A stretch of DNA of 39,166 bases from an uncultured Lachnospiraceae bacterium (GTDB lineage: Bacteria > Bacillota > Clostridia > Lachnospirales > Lachnospiraceae). Shown here piece after piece: positions 1-7,689 of the stretch. The stretch is taken from the NCBI GenBank assembly GCA_944380095.1, contig CALWGP010000011.1:1-39166 (forward strand). The letters run 5' to 3'. The notes beneath the pieces are model-generated. The model was not told the origin of the DNA, searched no databases, and saw only the letters and a program-made list of their open reading frames with translations. Numbering within the stretch: the first letter of the stretch is position 1; every line of letters begins with the position of its first letter. A program made the position numbers and the translations under genes.

Positions 1-424
1 GCGCAAGCGCAACGCACATGGCGCCGATCAGGATGGCGAAGTCCGCCAGGTTAAACACCACCCGGTCCACCGCCCCTATCCCGGTGCGCAGTCTTAAGTA
101 GTCCACCACATAGCCCCTGCTTAGCCGGTCGTAAGTATTGGAAAACGCCCCTCCCAGCAAAAAGGCCAGCCCTGTTTTCAGCAGGCCGTTTCCTTTCCGA
201 AACAGCGTGCACACAAACAGGAGGCAGACCAGGACGGCAAGTCCTGTGGACAGGGCCCTTACCAGGGCCGGGTTCTTCTGTCCCAAGTTCAAAAACGCCC
301 CCCTGTTGCGGCTGCTTTTGCCTTCCCATTCCGCCCGTTCCTTCAGACGAAGATCCGCTGCCGCAATCCCGGCCGCAATCCATGCATACCACATATTTTT
401 ATGAATTCCTTCCCGCAATTTCAT
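1..424 (-). CDS. lspA: Divergent signal peptidase II, partial at C-terminus
   Basis: This is probably the prolipoprotein signal peptidase, an integral membrane aspartyl protease that removes lipoprotein signal peptides. The 141 readable residues include NRGAFLNLG (about 40-48), SNTYDRLSRGYVVDYL (95-110) and FNLADFAI (124-131). These correspond to the LspA motifs, and the two family catalytic aspartates map to D108 (VVDY) and D128 (NLAD). Hydrophobic segments lie near 12-24, 58-74 and 83-95. The ATG at 424 was chosen because GAGGA lies 9 bases upstream; a second in-frame ATG is at 394. The start lies inside the end of the S8 gene (26-base overlap), so translation is probably coupled to it. The N-terminal part resembles classical LspA poorly, so it may be a paralogue rather than the only LspA. 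The C-terminus is cut by the window edge. Confidence 0.8.
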   Translation of the reverse strand, partial: MKLREGIHKNMWYAWIAAGIAAADLRLKERAEWEGKSSRNRGAFLNLGQKNPALVRALSTGLAVLVCLLFVCTLFRKGNGLLKTGLAFLLGGAFSNTYDRLSRGYVVDYLRLRTGIGAVDRVVFNLADFAILIGAMCVALA

Positions 425-2126
425 CGAATGTTTTCCTCATGTCCAGACGTCCGTATCCCCACCGGGGGGAAGGATATTCGTCCGCCGTTTCTTCTGCAGC
501 GCCCCTGCTTAAGTATCCCCGGATTTCCCGGCCCGATACGAAGGGCGCATTGTTTTCCACCACACACCACTGCATGAGCTGGGCCGCCGCTCCCGCCGTC
601 AGCGCCGCCGCCACGGCCCCTCCGCTGTACGGTCCTTCTGCCGTGCCCACCGAAACGCCCGGGGCCGCCAGGTCCGGCTTAATCCCCCCCGTCCTGGAAA
701 ATCCCTGCCCGGACCGGTAAAAAAAGCTGTTGTTCCTGCTGTCATAGGCGGTGACGGTCACCGCGTCCCTGACATAAGCCGGCATGGTCAGCGTAATTTC
801 GGGGGACGGCGTAAGGAAATAAATCCCGTCGCCGGTCAGTTGTCCGCAGGACAGCCAAAGGTCAAAAACGGCGCCCGGCGCGGTCCTGGCCCCGGCCACA
901 TACAGGCTCCACACGCCCGGGGACGGTCTTTCAAACCGCAGGACGACCAGATCATCCCCGGTATTGCGTTCGTTCCGGATATAATTCAGGGTCACCCGGG
1001 TCTTTTCATACACAAAGGCGTGCTCCACTTCCCGCCCGATCCTAAAATCCACCTCCGGGATCATTTCCCCTCCCGGGGAACGGATCCCGATCCGGAAAGA
1101 AGAAGGGCTTGCGCCCCACAGCTCGGCCAGAAACCCTGCCGTATTTTCCCCTACCCGGATTTCCACCCGCCGGGATTCTTCCGTCAGCTGCGCGCGGAAA
1201 TGCCCCGCCGCATTCCCCTGATTGCCTCCGCCAATTACCAAAGCCCTGCTCACCTTTTCCGTCACGGACTGCAGATACTGCGAAAAAACGGAACCGCTGT
1301 CATGGCTGCCCAGGCTGGTACCCATTCCCAGACACAAAACCACGGGCCTTAAAAAAGGATAGGCAAACTCTTGGGCATACCGGACCGCAAACATCAGATC
1401 GTCCGTACTGTAGGCCGGCACATCCTCTGCCACCATGTAATAGTCCCTCAGATAGCCTTTCGCCTGCCTGACCTTTACCACCACCAAAAGCGCGTCCGGG
1501 GCCGCCCCCACAAAACCCGCCCCGCCCTGAATCCGGCTCCCGGCGGCGGCGCTGGCCAGGGCCGTCCCGTGGCCGATTTCGTCCCTCTGGGGAACCAGGG
1601 TATGGGGATCCTGCCTTTGCAGCGCTTCGTTGATCTGCTCCTGCCGGTACTCCGTCCCGTAAGAAAAACCTTCCGGCGGCTTCCCCGTCTGATCCGTCTG
1701 GTCCCAGATGGCCAAAATCCTGCTGCTTCCGTCCGAATAACGAAACACCGGGTCCTCATAGGAAATCCCGGTGTCGATCACTGCCAGAATCACGCCCCTC
1801 CCGGTCAGCTCCAAAGGAGGCTGCTGCTGCGCCAAAATCCCCGCCTCTTCCAGCGGCCCCGGATCAAAATCCCCTCCCCCGGCCCGGATCCCTCCCAGCC
1901 CGTAAAGCTGCGGAATATAGCGGTACATGACCCGGGAAAGGGAAAAAAGGGGAAGCGCCTGCCTGTGCACATACAACACGCCGATGGGATCCTCCACTTC
2001 CCGGTAGCAAAACTGCTCCCCTTCTTCCGGAAAATCCTCCTCCTGCGCAAAATCCCCTTCCTCCAGACGGAAATCCAGGATCAGGCTTACGTAGTCTTCT
2101 GAAACGATTTTGTCCCTGCATTCCAT
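399..2126 (-). CDS. S8 subtilase-fold protein with catalytic Ser replaced by Ala
   Basis: A 575-residue subtilisin-family protein without a visible signal peptide or membrane segment. The catalytic Asp is in LAVIDTG (D118), the His in EIGHGTALAS (H186) and the oxyanion Asn in GGGNQGN (N302). The nucleophile motif, usually GTSxAA(P/A), reads SGGAVAAALTAG (501-512), which puts A504 where the serine should be. Residues about 310-440 form a large insert between the Asn and Ser motifs, the arrangement known from clostridial Csp-type subtilases. The ATG at 2126 has AAGGG 7 bases upstream and follows the ClpX-like stop by 21 bases, so they likely share a transcript. By analogy with the catalytically dead CspA/CspC of Clostridioides difficile it could be a binding or regulatory pseudoprotease; that role is inference. 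Fold assignment is firm, activity doubtful. Confidence 0.88.
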   Translation of the reverse strand: MECRDKIVSEDYVSLILDFRLEEGDFAQEEDFPEEGEQFCYREVEDPIGVLYVHRQALPLFSLSRVMYRYIPQLYGLGGIRAGGGDFDPGPLEEAGILAQQQPPLELTGRGVILAVIDTGISYEDPVFRYSDGSSRILAIWDQTDQTGKPPEGFSYGTEYRQEQINEALQRQDPHTLVPQRDEIGHGTALASAAAGSRIQGGAGFVGAAPDALLVVVKVRQAKGYLRDYYMVAEDVPAYSTDDLMFAVRYAQEFAYPFLRPVVLCLGMGTSLGSHDSGSVFSQYLQSVTEKVSRALVIGGGNQGNAAGHFRAQLTEESRRVEIRVGENTAGFLAELWGASPSSFRIGIRSPGGEMIPEVDFRIGREVEHAFVYEKTRVTLNYIRNERNTGDDLVVLRFERPSPGVWSLYVAGARTAPGAVFDLWLSCGQLTGDGIYFLTPSPEITLTMPAYVRDAVTVTAYDSRNNSFFYRSGQGFSRTGGIKPDLAAPGVSVGTAEGPYSGGAVAAALTAGAAAQLMQWCVVENNAPFVSGREIRGYLSRGAAEETADEYPSPRWGYGRLDMRKTFDEIAGRNS

Positions 2127-2147
2127 AGAAATGCCCTTTTTTCTTCA

Positions 2148-3698
2148 CTATATGCCTTTCTTTTCAATGGCATTCAGCTTTTCCATATCGCCCAGGGCAT
2201 ATCCGTTGCTGCGGATGTCGATCACAGGCCCGCCGGTTCCTTCCACATAGGCGCGGGTGATGGTCACCCGGCCGATATTGTCGTCTTTGGGAATTTCATA
2301 CATGATATCCAGCATAAATTCCTCGATGATGGACCGAAGGGCCCTGGCCCCGGTATCCTTTTTCATGGCCTTTTCGGCAATCGCCTCCAGGGCGCCGTCC
2401 TCGAAGTCCAGTTTCACCTCGTCTAACTCTAAAAGCTTCTGGTACTGTTTTAAAATGGCGTTCCTGGGCTCTTTTAAAATCCGGACCATCATATCCCGGT
2501 TCAGCCCTTCCAGCGTGCAGATGACAGGCAGCCTCCCGATGAACTCCGGGATCATGCCGAAATTCCGCAAGTCTTCCACCGTCACTTTGGAAAGGATGTT
2601 CTTTTCCTTATCCCATTTGTCCCGAAGCTCGGCGTTAAAGCCGATGGACGTCTGCTTGCGCAGCCGCTGGCGGATGATCTCTTCCAGGTCCGGGAACGCG
2701 CCGCCGCAGATAAAGAGGATATTCCTCGTGTTCACGGTAGCCAGGGGCACCATGGCATTTTTGCTGTTGGCCCCCACGGGCACTTCCACCTCCGCCCCTT
2801 CCAGAAGCTTGAGCATCCCCTGCTGTACGGATTCCCCGGATACGTCCCGGGAAGTGGTATTTTTCTTTTTGGCGATTTTATCGATCTCGTCGATAAAAAT
2901 AATGCCCTGCTCCGCTTTTTCCACATCGTTGTCCGCTGCGGCCAACAGTTTGCTCACCACGCTCTCGATGTCGTCCCCGATATATCCCGCTTCCGTCAGG
3001 GAAGTGGCGTCGGCAATGGCCAGCGGCACGTCCAGAAGCCTCGCCAGCGTCTTGACCAGGTAGGTTTTGCCGCATCCGGTGGGACCGATCATAAGGATAT
3101 TGGATTTTTCAATCTCAATCTCATCCATGGTGCCCGTAGCCACCCGTTTATAATGGTTATAGACCGCTACGGAAATCACCTTTTTGGCATATTCCTGCCC
3201 GATCACATACTGGTCAAGCTGTTCTTTGATCTTGTGGGGGGCGGGGATGGATTTTAAATCCAGAAGGGGCTTTGCCTTCTGCTCCCCTGTCTTTTTGCGG
3301 ATCTTCTGTTTTTTTGGGATCCCGTCGTTGGTCAGGTCCGCCAGGTTGATAAAGCTGATATTGGGAAATCCCTTGTTCTCCCCCGAATCTTTTTCCTCCG
3401 GGGAGTCCCCCTTTTCCCGGCTGTCAAACCGGCTGTTGAGCATCCGGTATAAGGCCGGGTTATTGAGCATCCCCTGATAATCGTACTGGCTCACTGCGTC
3501 CATGGTCTTGTGCATGCAGTCGTCGCAGATACAGATCCGGTTGGGCAGATGGAACATCTTCCCGGCCTTGCTCTCCGGCCTTCTGCAGATAAAGCAGACA
3601 TCCTCGTATTCCTTTTTTTCTTCGGTTTCTTTCGTTTCCCCTGTATGATTCAAACTGTTTTCCGGATCCTTTTGATCCCGTTCGTCTCTGTCGTCCAT
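2148..3698 (-). CDS. ClpX-like AAA+ unfoldase with long linker
   Basis: A 516-residue ClpX homologue, a hexameric ATPase that unfolds substrates for ClpP. An N-terminal zinc finger has C35-x2-C38 and C58-x2-C61. A poorly conserved charged linker of roughly 75 residues follows, then the AAA+ module with Walker A GPTGCGKT (205-212), pore loop GYIGDD (238-243), Walker B FIDEID (268-273) and sensor 2 GARALRS (450-456). SIGFNAE (351-357) matches the IGF loop that docks on ClpP, so partnership with ClpP is plausible. The usual RKH pore-entrance loop reads VGANSKNAMV (308-317) instead. Family members are usually about 420 residues, so this longer form is probably a paralogue. The ATG at 3698 has GGAGG four bases upstream; the open frame continues upstream, but that part crosses the promoter and the htrA terminator. 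Confidence 0.9.
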   Translation of the reverse strand: MDDRDERDQKDPENSLNHTGETKETEEKKEYEDVCFICRRPESKAGKMFHLPNRICICDDCMHKTMDAVSQYDYQGMLNNPALYRMLNSRFDSREKGDSPEEKDSGENKGFPNISFINLADLTNDGIPKKQKIRKKTGEQKAKPLLDLKSIPAPHKIKEQLDQYVIGQEYAKKVISVAVYNHYKRVATGTMDEIEIEKSNILMIGPTGCGKTYLVKTLARLLDVPLAIADATSLTEAGYIGDDIESVVSKLLAAADNDVEKAEQGIIFIDEIDKIAKKKNTTSRDVSGESVQQGMLKLLEGAEVEVPVGANSKNAMVPLATVNTRNILFICGGAFPDLEEIIRQRLRKQTSIGFNAELRDKWDKEKNILSKVTVEDLRNFGMIPEFIGRLPVICTLEGLNRDMMVRILKEPRNAILKQYQKLLELDEVKLDFEDGALEAIAEKAMKKDTGARALRSIIEEFMLDIMYEIPKDDNIGRVTITRAYVEGTGGPVIDIRSNGYALGDMEKLNAIEKKGI

Positions 3699-3734
3699 AA
3701 TTCCTCCATTCCGCAATGCTTCGCATCTGTTCCC

Positions 3735-3763
3735 ATTATAAAGCATCCCTATTTTCCAAACAA
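3735..3763 (-). promoter_or_regulatory. Promoter of the clpX-like / S8 / lspA operon
   Basis: On the minus strand a -35 TTGTTT (3758-3763) is followed after 17 bases by a perfect -10 TATAAT (3735-3740). It lies between the htrA terminator and the ClpX-like ATG at 3698, giving a leader of about 30 bases that contains the GGAGG ribosome site. This is a typical housekeeping sigma-A promoter. Confidence 0.65.
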
Positions 3764-3790
3764 GTAAACTTTGTATGAAATCATGGCTGC

Positions 3791-3829
3791 AAAAAGGCCG
3801 GCATACCGCTTTCCTGCGATGCACCGGCC
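3791..3829 (-). terminator. Rho-independent terminator of htrA
   Basis: On the minus strand GGCCGG (3824-3829) pairs with CCGGCC (3796-3801). The stem continues inward through two wobble pairs and one mismatch to CGC/GCG around an AGGAAA loop. TTTTT (3791-3795) follows directly. It sits 24 bases after the htrA stop codon and upstream of the clpX-like promoter. Confidence 0.75.
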
Positions 3830-3852
3830 CGTCGTTTCCCGTGTTTTCCTTT

Positions 3853-5367
3853 TTAAGGCCTCCGACCCTGGTCCTGGGCCCTCTGGCTTCCTTCGTTGAG
3901 CTCGTCATAGGAAGAGAGGGTGATTTCCACATTTTTCGGCTGATACCCCGTAGGGCTTCCCTGCATAATGGTAATCTCCACGGTTTCTCCCGCCTTGTAA
4001 TACTCCATCTGCCTGGTCAGCTCATCCTGGTTTCTCACCGTGGTCCCGGCAAAGGCCGTAATAATATCCCCCCTTACCAGTCCCGCACGGTCGGCGCCTG
4101 TTCCCTCATATACCTGCGCCACGAAAATCCCCTCCGGCATACCGAAGGTTTCCGAAAGGTCGCTGGTCACATTGATGCAGGAGATGCCCAGATAGCCTCT
4201 TTCCTCGGCCGAAACCCTGGACTTGGTCTCCCGCTGCATCAGCTCCTCGATAATGGGCCGTGCCGTGGAAATGGGGATGGCATATCCCATGCCTTCCACC
4301 ACATTCCCGCCGATCTTGCTGGAATTGATCCCGATGACTTCCCCGTTAATGTTCAGCAGCGCGCCGCCGGAATTGCCCGGATTGATGGCGGCATCCGTCT
4401 GGATCAGGGCGTTGCTGCTGCCTGTTTCGCTCACTTCCAGCGTACGGTTTAGGGCGCTGATCACGCCGGTGGTAACGGACTGCCCGTACCCTAAGGCATT
4501 TCCGATGGCAATGGCCGGTTCCCCGATCTTTAACGCGTCCGAATCCCCCATCTGGGCAATGCGGATCTCTTCCCTGGTGGAAAACGGGATATCGTCCAGG
4601 TTCACCGCAATAATCGCCAGATCCACCGCCGGATCCGTCCCCTTGATCTGGGCTTCCACATTTTCCCCGTCGATAAACTGCACATGGATGGTATCCGCGC
4701 TGTCCACCACATGGTTGTTGGTCACAATCAAAAGCTCCGAATCGTTTTCCCCGATGATGATCCCGGATCCGCTGGCCTCTTCGTCCTGGGAATAGATCTG
4801 CCCCCAGAAGTCCTGAACCTGCTCCGTAAAATTGTTGGTAATGGAAACGCAGGCGGGCATCACCTTTTCCACCACGTCGGTCACATCCGTCACCACCGCG
4901 GTCACTTCCCCGCTCTCCTGTATGGTCCCCGCGGATTCAATCCCGCTGTCTTGCTGTGGCGTCTGTGCGTCCCCATCCGGGTCCTCTGAATCCTGTGCCG
5001 CAGACCCTTTCGTCTGTCCGTCCTGTGCGCCGTTTGCCTGCTGTCCTTCTTCCCCGGCCTGCTCCTGCACGGCCGCCACCTGGCTTTGCATGGAACCAAC
5101 CGCCAGATAACTGATCCCCACGCAGAAAGCCACGAACACTACGGCCAGGACCACGGCCGCCGCGATCCGGCCGCCGTAAGCCTTCCCTCTTTTTCGCTTT
5201 CCTTTCTTTGGGACGCTGCCCTCCGCCCCGCCGTCTTCCTGTCTGTATCGGTCGTAATAGTCGTACTGTCCCGGATGGCTCTGATAGCTTCCGTATCCGG
5301 TTTCCTGTTCCTGCTGCGCCCGGTCCTGATTTTCTTCAAAACGGTTTTCGTCGTTTTCGTTATACAT
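3853..5367 (-). CDS. htrA: Membrane-anchored HtrA/DegP-type serine protease with PDZ domain
   Basis: A 504-residue trypsin-like surface protease of the HtrA family, which degrades or refolds misfolded exported proteins. The N-terminal 65 residues are hydrophilic and presumably cytoplasmic, ending in a basic stretch (KKGKRKRGK). One membrane helix (about 67-90) follows, then a low-complexity Gln/Gly/Ala/Asp linker (95-155). The protease domain has H219 (TNNHVV), D249 (DPAVDLA) and S333 (GNSGG), a complete triad, and a single PDZ domain occupies about 390-485. The ATG at 5367 was chosen because GAAGAGG lies about 8 bases upstream and the upstream part of the open frame crosses the promoter. It appears monocistronic, with its own promoter and a strong terminator. 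The order anchor, linker, protease, PDZ is normal for Firmicutes HtrA. Confidence 0.92.
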   Translation of the reverse strand: MYNENDENRFEENQDRAQQEQETGYGSYQSHPGQYDYYDRYRQEDGGAEGSVPKKGKRKRGKAYGGRIAAAVVLAVVFVAFCVGISYLAVGSMQSQVAAVQEQAGEEGQQANGAQDGQTKGSAAQDSEDPDGDAQTPQQDSGIESAGTIQESGEVTAVVTDVTDVVEKVMPACVSITNNFTEQVQDFWGQIYSQDEEASGSGIIIGENDSELLIVTNNHVVDSADTIHVQFIDGENVEAQIKGTDPAVDLAIIAVNLDDIPFSTREEIRIAQMGDSDALKIGEPAIAIGNALGYGQSVTTGVISALNRTLEVSETGSSNALIQTDAAINPGNSGGALLNINGEVIGINSSKIGGNVVEGMGYAIPISTARPIIEELMQRETKSRVSAEERGYLGISCINVTSDLSETFGMPEGIFVAQVYEGTGADRAGLVRGDIITAFAGTTVRNQDELTRQMEYYKAGETVEITIMQGSPTGYQPKNVEITLSSYDELNEGSQRAQDQGRRP

Positions 5368-5412
5368 GGCCAAAACCTCTTCCCTTTCTTCAAACGTACT
5401 TCCTGTGCCCAC

Positions 5413-5444
5413 AGTATAAAAAAGATTTGTGATCATTCTGTGAT
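5413..5444 (-). promoter_or_regulatory. htrA promoter with direct ATCACA repeats
   Basis: A minus-strand -10 TATACT (5413-5418) lies 46 bases before the htrA ATG. No good -35 exists at 17 bases (ACAGAA, 5436-5441). That region instead holds two direct copies of ATCACA (5439-5444 and 5428-5433) exactly 11 bases apart, about one helical turn. A weak -35 with phased repeats suggests an activator-dependent stress promoter; the regulator is unknown. Confidence 0.4.
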
Positions 5445-5471
5445 AAAAGCGGGGAAAATAACAATTCCCGC
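5445..5471 (-). terminator. Likely terminator after the last polysaccharide glycosyltransferase
   Basis: Directly after the TAG stop of the upstream glycosyltransferase, the minus strand forms GCGGGAA...TTCCCCGC (one bulged C) around a short A/T-rich loop, followed by TTTT (5445-5448). It would close the wall-polysaccharide transcript just before the htrA promoter. The stem is short, so the call is moderate. Confidence 0.5.
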
Positions 5472-6395
5472 CTATTTCCAGTAGCCCTTCTGAAAACTGC
5501 ACCGCTTTACCAGCCACCGGGGCAGCCTGCCATAACGAAGGCCCATCCGGTATCCCAGCCATTTGGCCCCGCTTTGCCAGACCAGCTTGGGAAGCAGCCA
5601 GGGGCAGGTGCGAAAAAGATATGCGGCCGTCCGTTTCACCAGCCTCATCCCTTCCCCCTCCGGCGGCACATCGGAAAAAATCCCCGGATACTGGGCATGG
5701 GAAACGCCCAGGTCAAAATTGCGGGCAAACTGCTGCCGTCCCGTATAGTTATGGGAATGAAACACCCGCGCATCGGCCGCATAGGCGATTTCATATCCCG
5801 CTTTCACCGCCCCGGCCGCATAGATCATATCCTCGTTGAAAATCGTGGGACAGCAAAACCCGCCCAGCCGCCGGAATACGTCCCTGCGGTACGCCGCGCA
5901 TACGTTGGAGCAGAAATAGGTTTTGATGCCCAGCCGGGCAAGGTCCGCCTGTCCCTTGACCGAAGAAGTTTCCGGATAGTTGAACTGTCTGGTAAAGCGT
6001 TCGATCCGGCCGCAGTCCGCTTTGGGAAGCTGCCTGGCATAGGCTGCGGCAATCCTTTCCCCCTGCCCAAGCGCCCCGGTAAGACAGCGCACCAGCTCCC
6101 GGTCCGCCGGCAGGGCGTCCTGGGTCATGCATATGAAAATTTCCGCGTCCGACAGCGATACCCCTGCATTCCTCGTCCCGCCGTGGTCAAACCCTTCCTT
6201 TTTTACGGATTTTACCGTCACTTTGGGGTGCCTGGAAAAAAAGCCCGGTTCGTCCCAGGGCATGGGCGCCCCCTCTTTTTCGGTATTCATCACAATGATA
6301 CGGTTTAGTTCCACACTCTGTTCTTCCAGACGCTCCAAAAGCGACACAAACTCCCTGCCCGGACAAAGGGTCGGAATAATCACATCCACCTTCAT
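5472..6395 (-). CDS. Family 2 glycosyltransferase (rhamnosyltransferase-like)
   Basis: A 307-residue soluble GT-A fold enzyme expected to add a sugar to a lipid-linked polysaccharide on the cytoplasmic face. It begins with the nucleotide-binding strand KVDVIIPTL (2-10). FDHGGTRNAG (69-78) is typical of rhamnosyltransferase-like GT2 proteins, TQDA (91-94) occupies the DxD metal-binding position, and the acceptor-side acidic motif is FNEDM (186-190). No membrane helix is obvious. The ATG at 6395 has GGAGAG four bases upstream; another in-frame ATG is at 6407. It follows the LCP gene after a 138-base gap that holds a strong hairpin, and no promoter was seen in that gap. The sugar donor cannot be fixed from sequence, but dTDP-rhamnose is likely given the rml genes. 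Confidence 0.85.
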   Translation of the reverse strand: MKVDVIIPTLCPGREFVSLLERLEEQSVELNRIIVMNTEKEGAPMPWDEPGFFSRHPKVTVKSVKKEGFDHGGTRNAGVSLSDAEIFICMTQDALPADRELVRCLTGALGQGERIAAAYARQLPKADCGRIERFTRQFNYPETSSVKGQADLARLGIKTYFCSNVCAAYRRDVFRRLGGFCCPTIFNEDMIYAAGAVKAGYEIAYAADARVFHSHNYTGRQQFARNFDLGVSHAQYPGIFSDVPPEGEGMRLVKRTAAYLFRTCPWLLPKLVWQSGAKWLGYRMGLRYGRLPRWLVKRCSFQKGYWK

Positions 6396-6473
6396 TGAAC
6401 TCTCCATTCCGGAGCGTAAACCGCCATACGGCCTGCGACGCTCCCTGCGCAGACTGCCGCGCTCTTGAATACA

Positions 6474-6519
6474 ACAGGGGATGCACGGCGAAGCTGTGCG
6501 CCTTGCCTGCATCCCCTGT
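6474..6519. repeat. Perfect 12-base inverted repeat between LCP and glycosyltransferase genes
   Basis: ACAGGGGATGCA (6474-6485) is exactly complementary to TGCATCCCCTGT (6508-6519), with a 22-base loop that can itself partly pair. There is no T-tract on either side, so it is not a standard terminator. It may be an RNA processing or partial-attenuation element that tunes expression of the downstream glycosyltransferase. Confidence 0.6.
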
Positions 6520-6533
6520 CTGCCCGGCTGCGC

Positions 6534-7673
6534 CTATCTCACATAAGCGGCCGTATCGCTTTTGATCTTTTCGCTGTATTCCTGCACCTGTTCGGATGGA
6601 GTATAATCTTCCACGTCAAACAAAAATTCGTGCAGCATCGTCACATTGTCCGTCAGATCCAGCGGGATCACGCAGTCCCCCTTGGAACCGATGTTGCCGG
6701 TACTGCGGTTGCTCTCAAAAGGAAGTCCGTCCTGCGCCACAATCTGATAGCTGTTCACATCCTGCAAAATGGAGGCCATCTCGCCCAAATCCAGATTGGT
6801 GGAAACGTCGTCGATGGCGCTGTTTAAAATCTCCACCAGCGTCGCGGGGCTGGCCTGCTTTGCCTTGTCCATGCACGCCATGAGCACCTTGCGCTGCCGC
6901 TCCGTACGGCCGTAGTCGTCGCCCACATACCGGATCCGGCAGTAAGCGGTGGCCTGCAGGCCGTTTAACGTCTGAAGCCCCGGCTCGGTTACCTTGACAA
7001 TATTTTCGTTGAGCGGGTCGTTTTCGTCTTCCACGAACATGCTGCGCTGATAGTTGTTCAGATCGTGGATTTCGTTTTCCGCCACGTCGATCTGCACCCC
7101 GCCCAAAGCGTCGATCACTTCGATCAGGGCGTCAAATCCCACGGTAATATACTCCGTGATATTCATGTCGAAATTCCAGTTGAGCATGTTGAGCGCCTGT
7201 TCGGGGCCGCCCTGCGCGTAAGCCGCGTTGGCCTTATTGTATTTATCATTGCCCAGGTTCAGATAAGTATCCCTGTAAATGGAGCAAAGCTTCACATCGC
7301 CGGTGTCCTGGTTGATGGAAGCGATCATAATCGTATCCGTCCTCTGTCCCTTGCCCAGCTTTCCTTTCCGGGAATCCACCGCAAACAGGGCGATATTGCG
7401 GTAGCCCTTCATCTGCGTATTCTCTTCCACCTTTTCGTTGAAAACGATATCTTCCGGATTGATGTGGACCTTTTCCATTTTCCCGATGGTGCTGACTGCC
7501 ACAATCACTCCCACCAGCACTACCAGTGCGATCAGCTCTGCCGCAAACAGGATGATCCTGCGCCGCTGCTTTGCCTTCCTCTTTCTGGAAGAAACCCTCT
7601 TCCCGTTTTTCACAGCTTTGGCGCCCTGGGCGCTTCTGTGGCTCTTTTCTCTGTTGGACGTATTCGATGCCAT
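6534..7673 (-). CDS. LytR-CpsA-Psr (LCP) family cell-wall polymer ligase
   Basis: A 379-residue type II membrane protein. A very basic cytoplasmic N-terminus (RKRKAKQRRR, 30-39) precedes one helix (about 40-62) and an extracellular LCP domain. Conserved pyrophosphate-binding and metal residues are visible in AVDSR (98-102), QRTDTIMIASI (110-120), SIYRDT (131-136) and RIRYVGDDYGRTERQR (246-261). LCP enzymes transfer polyprenyl-linked glycopolymers to peptidoglycan, so this is the likely final attachment step for the polysaccharide made here. The ATG at 7673 has GGAGA nine bases upstream and lies 16 bases after the sugar-transferase stop, so the two are co-transcribed. It could alternatively act on another wall polymer. 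Confidence 0.92.
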   Translation of the reverse strand: MASNTSNREKSHRSAQGAKAVKNGKRVSSRKRKAKQRRRIILFAAELIALVVLVGVIVAVSTIGKMEKVHINPEDIVFNEKVEENTQMKGYRNIALFAVDSRKGKLGKGQRTDTIMIASINQDTGDVKLCSIYRDTYLNLGNDKYNKANAAYAQGGPEQALNMLNWNFDMNITEYITVGFDALIEVIDALGGVQIDVAENEIHDLNNYQRSMFVEDENDPLNENIVKVTEPGLQTLNGLQATAYCRIRYVGDDYGRTERQRKVLMACMDKAKQASPATLVEILNSAIDDVSTNLDLGEMASILQDVNSYQIVAQDGLPFESNRSTGNIGSKGDCVIPLDLTDNVTMLHEFLFDVEDYTPSEQVQEYSEKIKSDTAAYVR

Positions 7674-7689
7674 TCCTTTTTCTCTCCTG

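Noticed and set aside
3699..3932. 78-residue N-terminal extension of the ClpX-like frame
   Set aside because: It would run through the htrA terminator and the -10/-35 boxes; the ATG at 3698 has an ideal ribosome site.
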